From Sediminibacterium ginsengisoli (lineage in GTDB: Bacteria > Bacteroidota > Bacteroidia > Chitinophagales > Chitinophagaceae): a stretch of DNA of 64,000 bases. A program made the position numbers and the translations under genes. Where the stretch lies: assembly GCA_945901845.1 (NCBI GenBank), contig CAMDLR010000008.1, positions 16,174 to 80,173 of the forward strand. The letters run 5' to 3'. The notes below the pieces were generated by a model. It did not search any database and had not been told where the DNA came from. It saw nothing but the letters and a program-made list of their open reading frames with translations. Positions within the stretch are counted from its first letter, which is position 1. The number at the start of each line of letters is the position of its first letter. Positions 9,453 through 19,540 of the stretch are shown here, piece by piece.

Positions 9453-11357
9453 ATGTCAACTGCACTACAAATACTAGAAAAATATTGGGGGCATAACCAG
9501 TTTAGGCCTTTACAAGGAGGTATAATTGATGCAGTAGTATCAGAAAAAGATGTGTTGGCACTACTCCCTACAGGGGGCGGAAAATCAATTTGCTTCCAGG
9601 TTCCAGCACTTTTAAAAGATGGCATGTGCCTTGTCATTAGCCCCTTAATTGCACTCATGCAAGACCAGGTGAGCAACTTGCAAGAAAAAGGTATCGAAGC
9701 AGCTGTTATTCATAGCGGCATGCGCTTTATGGCCGTTAAAGAAACCTTGCAAGCATGTACAAGCGGTGCTTATAAATTTTTATACCTATCGCCTGAGCGT
9801 ATCGAATCCAATTTATTTAAAGAGTATTTACCAGCACTTGATATTTCCCTCATTGCCGTAGATGAAGCGCATTGTATTGCACAGTGGGGTTACGATTTTA
9901 GGCCCCCTTATTTGCGGATTGCTGCTTTAAGAAATGAACTTCCCGGTGTTCCTGTCATTGCATTAACAGCATCAGCAACCAAAGAAGTAGAAGCAGACAT
10001 CATTGAAAAATTATCTTTTAAAGCGTATGCTATTTTTAGGCAGCCGTATATACGTCCTGCACTTTCGTATAGTTATTTTGAAGTAGACAATAAAATTAAC
10101 AAGACCCTAGAAATCATAAATAACGTAAAAGGGGCAGGTATCGTTTATTGTAATACCCGAAAACAAACAAAAGATATTGCCGAACTTTTACAACTTCAAA
10201 AAGTAAGTACCGACTTTTACCATGCTGGTTTAAGCGCAGATGAAAGACAGAAAAAGCAAAAAAAATGGATGGTAGGAGAAACGCGTATCATGGTTTGCAC
10301 ATCTGCATTTGGTATGGGTATCGACAAGGATGATGTAAGAACTGTAATACATTATGAAATGCCTGACTGCCTCGAAAATTATTACCAGGAAGCAGGTAGG
10401 GCTGGCAGGGATGGTAAAAAAGCCTACGCCGTTTTATTAGCCACAAAAGCAGACATTACAAACGCCCGTAACCTGCACGAAACAAGGTTTCCAGCCATTG
10501 ATACCATTAAAAATATTTACCAATCTATAGCTAACTATTTGCAATTGCCGGTAGGTATTGGCGAAGGAGGTTACTATAATTTTAACCTACTTGAGTTTTG
10601 TAATAATTTTAAATTAGACATACCAGTGGTAACCCAAACACTAAAAGTGTTAGAACAGGAAGGGCATATCCAGTTTTCAGAAAATATATTTTTACCTACC
10701 CAGGTAAGTTTTACTTGCTCCAAAGAAAGTTTAGAAAATTTTCAGGAAGCATACCCTGTATTTGAACCGCTTATTAGAGCACTTTTAAGAAGTTACCAAG
10801 GCATATTTGACAATCGTATTTCGATATTTGAAAAAAGAATGGCGGGCATTTGTAAGGAAAGTATTGAAACAATACAAAACCAACTTCAACAATTAGCGGC
10901 CATGGGTATTATAGAATATTTGCCTCAAAAAGAAACGCCTCAAATTCATTTTTTGGTAAATCGTGCACCAGCCGCTTTTTTACACATTGATCAAGACCAA
11001 TACCATGCAAGAAAAGAGGCTTTTACCACGCGTATTAATACACTAATAAATTTTGCAATACATCCAGGCAGCTGCCGTAGTGTTTTTATTGGCAACTACT
11101 TTGGAGACACAGACACAAGTGCTTGTGGGATTTGTGATTATTGCCTCGTGCACAAAAAAAGCAAACTAGAAAGCGCAGCATTTAGTTCCATAGAACAACA
11201 ACTGTATACCTTACTCACTAAATCCCCCAGCCCAATTGACCAACTTTTAATGACCTTAGGAAAAGAAAAGGAAGAAGCAGCCTGGGAGGTGCTACACTTT
11301 TTAGAATCTGAAAACAGATTGATTATGAACGAAGACGGCACAATACAACTGGTTTAG
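9453..11357 (+). CDS. recQ: ATP-dependent DNA helicase RecQ
   Basis: 3'-to-5' DNA helicase for recombination and replication fork repair. The 634 residues show Walker A LPTGGGKS near 40, DEAH box VDEAHCIAQWG near 137, the TSAFGMGIDKDDVR and QEAGRAGRDG helicase motifs, and a zinc site (Cys in PGSCRSV near 539, then CGICDYC near 557) followed by a winged-helix C-terminus. A typical HRDC domain is not obvious at the end, which is common in the Bacteroidota form. It follows the metal ATPase by 7 bp and seems to rely on its promoter. Confidence 0.94.
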   Translation: MSTALQILEKYWGHNQFRPLQGGIIDAVVSEKDVLALLPTGGGKSICFQVPALLKDGMCLVISPLIALMQDQVSNLQEKGIEAAVIHSGMRFMAVKETLQACTSGAYKFLYLSPERIESNLFKEYLPALDISLIAVDEAHCIAQWGYDFRPPYLRIAALRNELPGVPVIALTASATKEVEADIIEKLSFKAYAIFRQPYIRPALSYSYFEVDNKINKTLEIINNVKGAGIVYCNTRKQTKDIAELLQLQKVSTDFYHAGLSADERQKKQKKWMVGETRIMVCTSAFGMGIDKDDVRTVIHYEMPDCLENYYQEAGRAGRDGKKAYAVLLATKADITNARNLHETRFPAIDTIKNIYQSIANYLQLPVGIGEGGYYNFNLLEFCNNFKLDIPVVTQTLKVLEQEGHIQFSENIFLPTQVSFTCSKESLENFQEAYPVFEPLIRALLRSYQGIFDNRISIFEKRMAGICKESIETIQNQLQQLAAMGIIEYLPQKETPQIHFLVNRAPAAFLHIDQDQYHARKEAFTTRINTLINFAIHPGSCRSVFIGNYFGDTDTSACGICDYCLVHKKSKLESAAFSSIEQQLYTLLTKSPSPIDQLLMTLGKEKEEAAWEVLHFLESENRLIMNEDGTIQLV

Positions 11358-11437
11358 ACCTGTTTTAACAAAATATTGGAAGTTCGCCTGTACCAATACT
11401 TATTAATTTATCTTTATTTCACATAAAATAGTATCCC

Positions 11438-12136
11438 ATGGAAGAAGCAAAAAAATACAAGATTTTACTTTGTGAAGATGACACCAACCTAGGTATGGTT
11501 TTAAAAAACTACTTAGAATTAACAGACTATGATGTAACACTTGAGCGCGATGGCCGTTTGGGATTGGCTGCTTTTCAACGTGAAAAATTTGACATTTGTT
11601 TGTTGGATGTCATGATGCCCAATATGGACGGGTTCACACTTGCGGAATCCATTAGAGATGTAGATCCTGATATGCCATTATTCTTTTTGAGTGCTAAAAC
11701 CATGAAAGAAGATATTATCCAGGGTTACAAACTAGGTGCCGATGATTATATCACAAAGCCATTTGACAGCGAAGTGTTGCTACTAAAAATTAAAGCGATC
11801 TTAAAGCGAAGCGAAGAAGAAAATAAAATCAACGACAATATTGAATTTGATTTAGGTAACTACCATTTTAACCCAAGACTTCGTGAATTAAAAATTGGTG
11901 CAACTGTTCATGTTTTATCGCCTAAAGAAAATGAGCTCCTTAAAATGTTAGCTGAACATAAAAACGATTTACTCCAAAGAGATAAAGCATTAAAAAAGAT
12001 CTGGGGCAGCGATACGTATTTCAACGGAAGAAGCATGGATGTGTATATTGCTAAATTACGCAAGTACCTCAAAGAAGATACACAAATTGAAATCGTAAAC
12101 GTTCATGGCAGTGGATTTAGACTCGTAGCACCTTAG
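11438..12136 (+). CDS. OmpR-type response regulator (RprY-like), orphan
   Basis: Two-component transcription factor of 232 residues. The receiver domain has acidic residues Glu13, Asp14, Asp15, phosphoacceptor Asp57 in CLLDVMMP, and Lys107 in TKPFD. The C-terminal half is an OmpR/PhoB winged helix ending in the usual AKLRKYL and GSGFRL elements. It most resembles the RprY group of Bacteroidota. No histidine kinase is adjacent in this window. There are 80 bp before it, with a near match to the -7 element (TATCTTTA) but no perfect one. The gene ends 6 bp from ruvB, tail to tail. Confidence 0.9.
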   Translation: MEEAKKYKILLCEDDTNLGMVLKNYLELTDYDVTLERDGRLGLAAFQREKFDICLLDVMMPNMDGFTLAESIRDVDPDMPLFFLSAKTMKEDIIQGYKLGADDYITKPFDSEVLLLKIKAILKRSEEENKINDNIEFDLGNYHFNPRLRELKIGATVHVLSPKENELLKMLAEHKNDLLQRDKALKKIWGSDTYFNGRSMDVYIAKLRKYLKEDTQIEIVNVHGSGFRLVAP

Positions 12137-12142
12137 TAATTT

Positions 12143-13177
12143 TTATTCAGAAAATAAATTGGGCTTACTAGATAAGCCTGCTAAACGGCCAAGGTGTGTA
12201 TACGCTTTGGCCGTTACTTCTCTACCCCTTGGCGTACGCTGCAAAAATCCTTCTTGAATTAAAAAAGGCTCATACACTTCTTCAAGCGTGCCTGCTTCTT
12301 CACCAACGGCAGTAGCAATGGTGGTTAAGCCTACAGGACCACCTTTAAATTTATCAATAATCGTGAGCAAAATACGGTTATCCATTTCATCGAGGCCGTG
12401 CGCATCTACATTTAATGCCTTTAGGCCATGTTGTGTGATACCTAAATCAATTTTTCCGTCATTTAATACCTGTGCAAAATCTCTTACCCTACGTAATAAG
12501 CCATTTGCAATACGGGGCGTTCCTCTACTTCTACGCGCAATTTCAAAAGCGGCATCCGTGTTAATTTTTGTATTTAAAATAGTAGCGCTTCTTTCAATAA
12601 TTTTTTGAAGGGTATCGGCCTGGTAATATTCGAGTCTTGATTTAATACCAAAACGCGAAAGCAGTGGCGCCGTTAATAAACCTGACCTTGTGGTAGCACC
12701 TACAAGTGTAAATGGATTTAAATTAATTTGAACGCTACGCGCGTTAGGGCCCGAATCAATCATAATGTCAATTCGAAAATCCTCCATAGCAGCGTACAAG
12801 TATTCTTCTACCACAGTGCTTAAGCGGTGAATTTCATCTATAAATAAAACGTCGTTAGGACCTAAATTGGTGAGCAGTCCCGCTAAATCGCCTGGCTTTT
12901 CAATAACCGGACCCGAAGTTTCTTTAATATTTACACCCAGTTCATTGGCTACGATACGGCTCAGGGTGGTTTTACCCAGTCCCGGAGGTCCATGAAATAA
13001 TACGTGGTCTAATGCTTCGCCTCTAAGCTTTGCCGCCTTGATAAAAATAACCAGGTTTTCAATGAGTTGAGGCTGCCCCGAAAAATCATTTATTTCGGAT
13101 GGACGTATCGTGTTTTCAAACTCCTTGTCTGCAGAAGTTAAATTGGAGGCGTCGGTATTTAAATTAGCGTTAGACAT
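12143..13177 (-). CDS. ruvB: Holliday junction branch migration ATPase RuvB
   Basis: Motor of the RuvAB complex, which moves Holliday junctions before RuvC cuts. The 344 residues contain Walker [16 protein letters not shown], Walker B DEIHRLS, sensor-1 [10 protein letters not shown], the arginine finger region LLSRFGI, and the C-terminal winged helix with [12 protein letters not shown]. ruvC is also in this window (22288) but not in the same operon; ruvA is not here. It lies 29 bp after leuS and has its own candidate promoter four bases before the ATG. Confidence 0.97.
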   Translation of the reverse strand: MSNANLNTDASNLTSADKEFENTIRPSEINDFSGQPQLIENLVIFIKAAKLRGEALDHVLFHGPPGLGKTTLSRIVANELGVNIKETSGPVIEKPGDLAGLLTNLGPNDVLFIDEIHRLSTVVEEYLYAAMEDFRIDIMIDSGPNARSVQINLNPFTLVGATTRSGLLTAPLLSRFGIKSRLEYYQADTLQKIIERSATILNTKINTDAAFEIARRSRGTPRIANGLLRRVRDFAQVLNDGKIDLGITQHGLKALNVDAHGLDEMDNRILLTIIDKFKGGPVGLTTIATAVGEEAGTLEEVYEPFLIQEGFLQRTPRGREVTAKAYTHLGRLAGLSSKPNLFSE

Positions 13178-13181
13178 TTTT

Positions 13182-13189
13182 CAAAACTA
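13182..13189 (-). promoter_or_regulatory. candidate leaderless promoter of ruvB (-7 element)
   Basis: TAGTTTTG on the minus strand fits TAnnTTTG and is separated from the ruvB ATG by exactly four bases (AAAA). It lies in the 29-bp space after leuS. No -33 TTTG is seen. Confidence 0.4.
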
Positions 13190-13206
13190 GTTAAAAAAGA
13201 GCAGTT

Positions 13207-15972
13207 CTACACTACCACATTAATCATACGGCCTTTTACAAAAATTAATTTTTTAACAGGCTTTCCTTCCATCCACTTTTGAACAAGCGTGTCCGCTAAT
13301 ACGATGGCCGTTACTTCTTCTTCAGAAGCGTCAAGCGCAATAGAAATATTGGTACGCAGTTTTCCGTTGATACTTACCGGATATTCTTTGGAAGATTCTG
13401 TTACATGCTTTGCATCAAAAACCGGATAATGCGCATCTAATACAGACCCTTCATTACCGGTAGCGTTCCATAATTCGGCGGCCACATGCGGCGCATAAGG
13501 CGTTAATAAAACCAGTAGCGGAGACAACACTTTTAATGAATGACATTTAATATCTGCTAAATCATTTACACAAATCATACATGCACTCACTGCTGTATTA
13601 AAACTAAAACGCTCCGTATCTTCTTCAATTTTTTTAATAGTACGGTGCAAGATTTTTAACGCCTCTGGTGTTGCTGGCTCATTATTATATACCGCTCCTT
13701 TTTCTTCATCAAAAAACAAGCGCCATAATTTTTTAATAAACCGGTGTACGCCTTCTATACCCTTGGTATCCCATGGCTTGCTTTGATCTACAGGACCTAA
13801 AAACATTTCATACATCCTAAAGGTATCCGCACCGTATTTTTCTACTAATATATCTGGATTAACGGTATTGAATTTAGACTTCGACATTTTTTCTACTTCA
13901 ACGCCACAAATGTATTTTCCATTTTCTAATTCGAAGCTTGCGTTAGCGTATTCATTGTTGCGCCATTTTTTAAACGCTTCGGTATCTAACTCAACGCCAT
14001 CTACCATATTAACGTCTACATGTAATTTGTCTACTTCTTGACCGGCTACTAGACCTGCAGAAATAAATTGTTGGGTTCCTTTTTTACGAAAAACAAACCT
14101 GCTACTGCCTTGAATCATCCCTTGGTTTAATAGCTTTCTAAACGGCTCATCAAAACCAATATGACCAAGGTCAAATAAAACTTTGGTCCACATACGACTA
14201 TACAACAAATGCCCCACAGCATGTTCGGTACCACCAATATATAGGTCTACCTGATTCCAATAATCACTCACTTTACGGTCGCAAAAACTGTCTGTATTGT
14301 GCGGATCCATATACCGCAAAAAATACCAGCTACTTCCCGCATAACCGGGCATGGTATTGGTTTCCAGTTCTTTTTCTACCCAAGATGGAATGTTGGCAAG
14401 CGGCCCTTCTCCTTCCGGACCGGGACTATACGAATCTACTGCTGGTAATAACAAAGGAAGCTCCGTTTCAGTTAATGCAACTGCCACACCATTTTTCCAT
14501 TGTACTGGAAAAGGTTCACCCCAATACCTTTGTCTACTAAACGCCGCATCGCGCATTTTATAATTCACTTTGCGTTTGCCAATGCCTCGCTCTTCTAATG
14601 TTGCAAGTGCAATTTTGATGGCATCGCGCATGATAATTCCGTTTAAGAAATCACTATTAAAAAGGGGCGCATCTTTTGTTGAATTGGCTTCCTCGCCATT
14701 ATAAGCATCACCAATAATATTGGTGATAGGAATATTAAAATGTTGCGCAAATTTATGATCGCGCTCATCACCACATGGAACGGCCATAATAGCGCCAGTA
14801 CCATAACCTGCTAACACATATTCAGAAATCCAGATTGGAATTTGTTTGCCATTACATGGATTGACTGCAAAAGCGCCTGTAAAGCAACCTGATATTTTTT
14901 TCTCTGCTTGACGCTCTCTATCACTTCTGCTTTTTACATACAGGATATAATTATCTACTGCAATTTGCTGTTCTCTAGTGGTAATGCTTGCAATGATATC
15001 ATGCTCGGGTGCTACCACCATAAAATCCACACCAAAAATAGTATCAGGTCTTGTGGTGTATACTGTTAAAGTAGCATCTGTATCAAGCGCCGCAGAAGCA
15101 ATTTTAAAATCTATTTCGGCGCCATAAGATTTGCCAATCCAATTGGTTTGCATTTCTTTCATAGCCTCGCTAAACTCAATGGTATCAAGGCCTGACAGTA
15201 ATCTATCTGCATAAGAAGTAATGCGTAAATACCACTGACGTAGTTTCTTTTTTACGACCGGATGTCCCCCTCTTTCACTCACACCATTCACTACTTCATC
15301 ATTGGCTAAAACGGTACCAAGTGCTTCGCACCAGTTAACTTCACCATGACCACAAAATGCAAGTCGGTACTGCATTAAAATTTGCTGCTGCTCGGCGTTT
15401 GAATACCCTTTCCACTGTACTGCTGTAAATTGAATAGTAGCATCTGAAGGACATGTATGTGCCGCATTACCATTTTTTTCAAATTCGTTGATCAAATTTA
15501 AAATGGGTTCTGCTTTACTTTTTTGGGTGTTGTAAAAACTATTAAATAGTTGCAAAAAAATCCATTGTGTCCATTTATAATATGAAGGCTCACAGGTTCT
15601 GATTTCTCTACTCCAATCGTAACTAAATCCAATATTATCAAGCTGCGCTCTAAACGTATCAATATTTTTATGGGTGCTCACCGCTGGATGCACGCCATGC
15701 TCAATGGCATACTGCTCGGCGGGTAACCCAAAAGCATCATAACCCATCGGGTGCAGTACATTAAATCCTTTTAATCTTTTATACCTACTAAAAATATCGG
15801 AGGCAATATAACCGAGCGGATGACCCACATGGAGGCCTGCACCACTTGGGTAAGGGAACATATCAAGCACATAATACTTGGGTTTTGAAGAGGTATTGCT
15901 TACTTTATAGGCGCCTGCGGCTTTCCATGCTGCCTGCCATTTTTTCTCGATTGCACTAAAATTATATTCCAT
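13207..15972 (-). CDS. leuS: leucyl-tRNA synthetase
   Basis: Class I synthetase charging tRNA-Leu. The 921 residues carry the HIGH-type motif HVGH (SGAGLHVGHPLGY near residue 45), the connective editing domain (TTRPDTIFGVDFMVVAPEH, with the proofreading Thr-rich segment), and KMSKSK near 700 (EVEKMSKSKFNTV). A C-terminal anticodon-binding domain follows and the sequence ends in KGRMINVVV. It is preceded by a leader of about 80 bases if the TACCTTTG element at 16057 is the promoter. Confidence 0.98.
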   Translation of the reverse strand: MEYNFSAIEKKWQAAWKAAGAYKVSNTSSKPKYYVLDMFPYPSGAGLHVGHPLGYIASDIFSRYKRLKGFNVLHPMGYDAFGLPAEQYAIEHGVHPAVSTHKNIDTFRAQLDNIGFSYDWSREIRTCEPSYYKWTQWIFLQLFNSFYNTQKSKAEPILNLINEFEKNGNAAHTCPSDATIQFTAVQWKGYSNAEQQQILMQYRLAFCGHGEVNWCEALGTVLANDEVVNGVSERGGHPVVKKKLRQWYLRITSYADRLLSGLDTIEFSEAMKEMQTNWIGKSYGAEIDFKIASAALDTDATLTVYTTRPDTIFGVDFMVVAPEHDIIASITTREQQIAVDNYILYVKSRSDRERQAEKKISGCFTGAFAVNPCNGKQIPIWISEYVLAGYGTGAIMAVPCGDERDHKFAQHFNIPITNIIGDAYNGEEANSTKDAPLFNSDFLNGIIMRDAIKIALATLEERGIGKRKVNYKMRDAAFSRQRYWGEPFPVQWKNGVAVALTETELPLLLPAVDSYSPGPEGEGPLANIPSWVEKELETNTMPGYAGSSWYFLRYMDPHNTDSFCDRKVSDYWNQVDLYIGGTEHAVGHLLYSRMWTKVLFDLGHIGFDEPFRKLLNQGMIQGSSRFVFRKKGTQQFISAGLVAGQEVDKLHVDVNMVDGVELDTEAFKKWRNNEYANASFELENGKYICGVEVEKMSKSKFNTVNPDILVEKYGADTFRMYEMFLGPVDQSKPWDTKGIEGVHRFIKKLWRLFFDEEKGAVYNNEPATPEALKILHRTIKKIEEDTERFSFNTAVSACMICVNDLADIKCHSLKVLSPLLVLLTPYAPHVAAELWNATGNEGSVLDAHYPVFDAKHVTESSKEYPVSINGKLRTNISIALDASEEEVTAIVLADTLVQKWMEGKPVKKLIFVKGRMINVVV

Positions 15973-16056
15973 GTTTCAATTACCCTTTGCTAGCCGTATA
16001 CTTTACAACTATTTTTTACGTTATACTTACGTGAAAATTGGTTTTATTTTGGAGGG

Positions 16057-16064
16057 CAAAGGTA
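16057..16064 (-). promoter_or_regulatory. candidate promoter of leuS (-7 element)
   Basis: TACCTTTG on the minus strand, 84 bases before the leuS ATG. It faces away from an identical element for ftsX 19 bp to the right, so both promoters share the same short control region. Confidence 0.4.
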
Positions 16065-16083
16065 AGCTTTTAGCCATAAACAC

Positions 16084-16091
16084 TACCTTTG
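16084..16091 (+). promoter_or_regulatory. candidate promoter of ftsX operon (-7 element)
   Basis: TACCTTTG on the plus strand, 79 bases before the ftsX ATG, giving a leader of roughly 75 bases. It is the same octamer as the leuS element on the opposite strand. A TTTG at 16048 is too far away to be its -33 box. Confidence 0.4.
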
Positions 16092-16170
16092 AGCCTTAGC
16101 AGAAAAGCGGTGAAAGAACCTTATTTTACATGAAATTGAATCTAAATAACCTCAATTTACCTGATTTACT

Positions 16171-17046
16171 ATGACGGATAGTGCTAAAATGTCTTTGAAA
16201 CGCAGCAAACCCAATTACATATATAGTATTGTGGGCGTGGCCCTTGTACTGCTTATTATGGGCATTATGGGCTGGTTTTTCTTAAATATCAATGCCGTAG
16301 GCAACACATTTAAAGAAGATATCCGCGTAAGCGCCTACCTCAGAACCCTCAACAAAGACACCATTGGTCAAATACAGGCATTTATAGCAGAACGCCCGTA
16401 TACCAAAACAGTGACGTATGTAAATAAACAATCAGCTCAGGCCATTTGGAACAAAGAAAATACCGAAGACTGGGCTAAAATTTTGGATTCGAACCCCCTT
16501 CCAGAAAGCATTGACTTTTATGCCAAGGCCGAATACGTTAACCAAGACTCATTGAGTAAAATTGCCGCTGAATTAATGGCTAAGTATGGCAATCAACTTA
16601 CAGACCTTCAATACCCAAAAAGCTTAGTGACAAGCCTGAACGAAAGAGCTTCTAAAATTGGACTCATCTTTTTAGTAGTGGCCATTATTTTATGTTCAAT
16701 CGTAATTATCAGTATCGACAATACTATTAGGCTTGCTATGTTTAGCAACCGATTTTTAATTAAAACCATGCAAATGGTGGGTGCCACGCGCGGATTTATT
16801 ATTAAGCCATTAACCATCAAAGCCATTATCAATGGACTTATCAGCTCTAGCATTGCTATTGCACTCGTATTTACTATTGTTAGCTGGGCCGAAAGCCAAT
16901 TCCCACAATTAAAAGCCATTCGTGATTTTCAACATACTTTACTGTTATACGGTGGACTCATTTTAATGGGCGTTGGCATATCTGTGTACAGCACCCACCG
17001 AAGCGTTCTGAAGTATTTAAAAATGAAATTAGACGACCTTTATTAA
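16171..17046 (+). CDS. ftsX: cell division protein FtsX (permease-like)
   Basis: Membrane partner of FtsE; the pair transmits ATPase cycles across the membrane to activate septal wall hydrolases. The 291 residues show a short cytoplasmic N-terminus, a first helix around 20 to 42 (SIVGVALVLLIMGIMGWFFL), a periplasmic domain of about 120 residues, then three helices from about 165 with the FtsX-family segment MQMVGATRGFI. ftsE is not adjacent, as is usual in this phylum. First gene of an apparent operon with DUF3098 and uppP. Confidence 0.94.
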   Translation: MTDSAKMSLKRSKPNYIYSIVGVALVLLIMGIMGWFFLNINAVGNTFKEDIRVSAYLRTLNKDTIGQIQAFIAERPYTKTVTYVNKQSAQAIWNKENTEDWAKILDSNPLPESIDFYAKAEYVNQDSLSKIAAELMAKYGNQLTDLQYPKSLVTSLNERASKIGLIFLVVAIILCSIVIISIDNTIRLAMFSNRFLIKTMQMVGATRGFIIKPLTIKAIINGLISSSIAIALVFTIVSWAESQFPQLKAIRDFQHTLLLYGGLILMGVGISVYSTHRSVLKYLKMKLDDLY

Positions 17047-17087
17047 TCAACGCTTCTTATCTTCGAGTTACATACAACTACAATATT

Positions 17088-17336
17088 ATGAGTCAGGAAA
17101 AAAATACCTTACCTACCTTATTTACAAAATCAAATTATACCTGGATGCTTATTGGTGGCATTGTAATCGCTGTTGGATTTTATTTACTTAGTGGTGGTAA
17201 AAGTGCGGATCCAGCAGTATTTGACACCAAAGAAGTATACAGTAATACACGAATTACCATTGCACCTATTGTTATTATTGCAGGGTTTATTATTGAGATT
17301 TACGCCATCTTTAAAAAAGATACAGTAGAAGAATAA
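17088..17336 (+). CDS. DUF3098 two-helix membrane protein
   Basis: An 82-residue protein with two predicted membrane helices (about 18 to 36 and 58 to 75) joined by a short polar loop containing SGGKSADPAVFDTKEVY. It matches the DUF3098 family, found almost only in Bacteroidota between ftsX and uppP, as here (41 bp after ftsX, 36 bp before uppP). The conserved place suggests a role in the cell envelope or division, but the function is unknown. Confidence 0.88.
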   Translation: MSQEKNTLPTLFTKSNYTWMLIGGIVIAVGFYLLSGGKSADPAVFDTKEVYSNTRITIAPIVIIAGFIIEIYAIFKKDTVEE

Positions 17337-17372
17337 GAATTGGCCTACCAATTTTAAACCCAACTATCATCC

Positions 17373-18170
17373 ATGCAGTTATTTCAAGCAGTTGTTATTG
17401 CCATTGTAGAGGGCTTAACAGAATTCTTACCTATTTCTTCTACGGGACATATGATCATTGCGAGCTCCCTTCTTGGCATTGCCGCTGATCCATTTACCAA
17501 ACTTTTCGAAGTATGCATTCAACTCGGTGCTATTTTATCAGTGGTGGTACTTTACTACAAAAAGTTTTTTCCGCTTACTAACTGGAAATTTTATTTGAAA
17601 TTATTAGTTGCTGTTACACCGGCACTCGCGATTGGATTTGTATTATCAGATGCCATCGACGCATTATTGGAAAGCCCTACCACAGTGGCTGTAACTTTAT
17701 TATTAGGTGGTATTGTGCTATTATTTATAGATAAGCTTTTTAATGTACCTACCATTGAAACAGAAGAAAAAATTACATTTAAAAATGGACTAACAATTGG
17801 TTTTTGGCAATGCCTTGCACTCATACCTGGTATGAGCCGCAGTGCTGCTACTATCATTGGTGGCATGCAACAAAAATTAACCAGAAATGTAGCCGCCGAA
17901 TTTTCTTTTTTTCTAGCCGTGCCTACGATGGCTGCTGCCACCGGCTATAAGTTACTCAAAGCGTATAAAACAACGCCTGAAATTCTACTCAACAAACAAA
18001 ATTTGATCCTATTAGGCGTGGGCAATCTTGTGGCATTCATAGTAGCACTTCTGGCTATCAAATTTTTTATTGGATTCCTACAAAAGCATGGCTTTAAACT
18101 GTTTGGATGGTACCGTATAATTGCAGGTATCACTTTATTAACGCTTATCTACACGGGACTGTTAAAATAA
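17373..18170 (+). CDS. uppP: undecaprenyl-diphosphate phosphatase UppP (BacA)
   Basis: Recycles the lipid carrier of peptidoglycan and O-antigen synthesis by removing a phosphate from undecaprenyl pyrophosphate at the outer face of the inner membrane; also gives bacitracin tolerance. The two family motifs are present: [15 protein letters not shown] (residues 13 to 27) and [10 protein letters not shown] near 155. Seven to eight hydrophobic helices fill the 265 residues. In many relatives truB follows; here an MFS gene follows instead. Confidence 0.96.
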   Translation: MQLFQAVVIAIVEGLTEFLPISSTGHMIIASSLLGIAADPFTKLFEVCIQLGAILSVVVLYYKKFFPLTNWKFYLKLLVAVTPALAIGFVLSDAIDALLESPTTVAVTLLLGGIVLLFIDKLFNVPTIETEEKITFKNGLTIGFWQCLALIPGMSRSAATIIGGMQQKLTRNVAAEFSFFLAVPTMAAATGYKLLKAYKTTPEILLNKQNLILLGVGNLVAFIVALLAIKFFIGFLQKHGFKLFGWYRIIAGITLLTLIYTGLLK

Positions 18171-18232
18171 TTGGACTACCGCTTTCGTTTTTTACTTGAA
18201 GCCCTTATCTTTAAGAAAACAAAATCGACCCG

Positions 18233-19540
18233 ATGCAAACTGCACCTAAAAAAGTAATTAATGGATGGGCCATGTATGATTGGGCCAATAGTGTATATAA
18301 CCTTGTTATTACTTCTACTATTTTTCCTGCTTACTACGAAGCCGTTACTGGCGACGGAAATGATGCCACTCTTATAGATAAAGTTAAAATCGGGAATTAC
18401 GAATTTTCAAATACAGCTTTGTACAATTACATACTGGGCATTGCATTTGTAATTGTAGCAATACTATCTCCTGTTTTATCTTCTGTTGCAGATTACCGAG
18501 GTAATAAAAAACAATTCCTACGATTTTTTTGTACTATGGGTTCGATTTCATGCGCTTCCTTGTATTTTTTTGATGAAAACCATATTTATGGTGGATTGAT
18601 TTCTGTTATTATTGCATGTATCGGATTTTGGAGTAGCCTCGTATTTTACAACTCCTATTTACCTGAAATTGCTGCACCAGAAGATAGAGACCGCATAAGT
18701 GCTAAAGGTTTTATGATGGGCTACATTGGCTCTGTACTACTTCAATTGATTTGTTTTGTTTTTGTACTGAAGCCGGAGCTTTTTGGTATTACTATTGGCA
18801 AAGCTTCTCAAATATCTTTTTTGTTGGTAGGTATTTGGTGGATCGGATTTGGATGGCTTGCTATTGGCCGACTTCCTGCTGGCAAGGGTGTGAAAGGCGC
18901 GCATACAAAAAATTTATTGACGCAGGGATACAAAGAATTACATAAAGTATGGTTGGAACTTAAAACTCAACCAACGCTAAAAAGATTTTTAACGGCTTTT
19001 TTCTTTTATAATATGGGTGTACAAACTGTTATGCTAGCTGCCACATTGTATGGTAAGAGTGAATTAAATATCCCAACAAATAACCTGATTTTAGCTATTT
19101 TAATTATCCAAGTTGTTGCCATTCCGGGTGCCCATTTAATGGCTAAGCTGGCCAGTAAATGGGGCAATTTTAATACGCTTATGACAGCGGTAGTAATTTG
19201 GATTGGCGGTTGTATCATGGGCTATTATTTACCTAGAAACAGTGTTATGCCGTTTTATACTTTAGCCGTAGTTGTTGGATTTGTAATGGGCGGCATTCAA
19301 TCGGTTAGCAGGAGTACGTATTCAAAACTAATGCCTGTTACACATGACACCACCAGCTATTTTAGTTTTTATGACGTTACTGAAAAGATTGCCATTGTAA
19401 TTGGGATGTTTAGTTTTGGATATATCAATGAACTTACTGGATCGCAAAGAAATTCGGTTTTAGCTTTAACACTATTTTTCATTGTCGGTTTTATCTTGCT
19501 ATACCGAACTTCAAAACTAGATAAACATGCAACTATATAG
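18233..19540 (+). CDS. MFS transporter, UMF1/Atg22-like family
   Basis: An integral membrane carrier of 435 residues with about 12 hydrophobic helices. WAMYDWANSVYNLVITSTIFPAYY at the N-terminus (residues 12 on) is the hallmark of the UMF1/Atg22-like group, and GGIQSVSRSTYSKLMP near 350 is another conserved loop. The substrate is not known; yeast Atg22 exports amino acids from the vacuole, but this cannot be transferred safely. Its end overlaps the start of the next gene by 14 bases, so the two are translationally coupled. Confidence 0.87.
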   Translation: MQTAPKKVINGWAMYDWANSVYNLVITSTIFPAYYEAVTGDGNDATLIDKVKIGNYEFSNTALYNYILGIAFVIVAILSPVLSSVADYRGNKKQFLRFFCTMGSISCASLYFFDENHIYGGLISVIIACIGFWSSLVFYNSYLPEIAAPEDRDRISAKGFMMGYIGSVLLQLICFVFVLKPELFGITIGKASQISFLLVGIWWIGFGWLAIGRLPAGKGVKGAHTKNLLTQGYKELHKVWLELKTQPTLKRFLTAFFFYNMGVQTVMLAATLYGKSELNIPTNNLILAILIIQVVAIPGAHLMAKLASKWGNFNTLMTAVVIWIGGCIMGYYLPRNSVMPFYTLAVVVGFVMGGIQSVSRSTYSKLMPVTHDTTSYFSFYDVTEKIAIVIGMFSFGYINELTGSQRNSVLALTLFFIVGFILLYRTSKLDKHATI

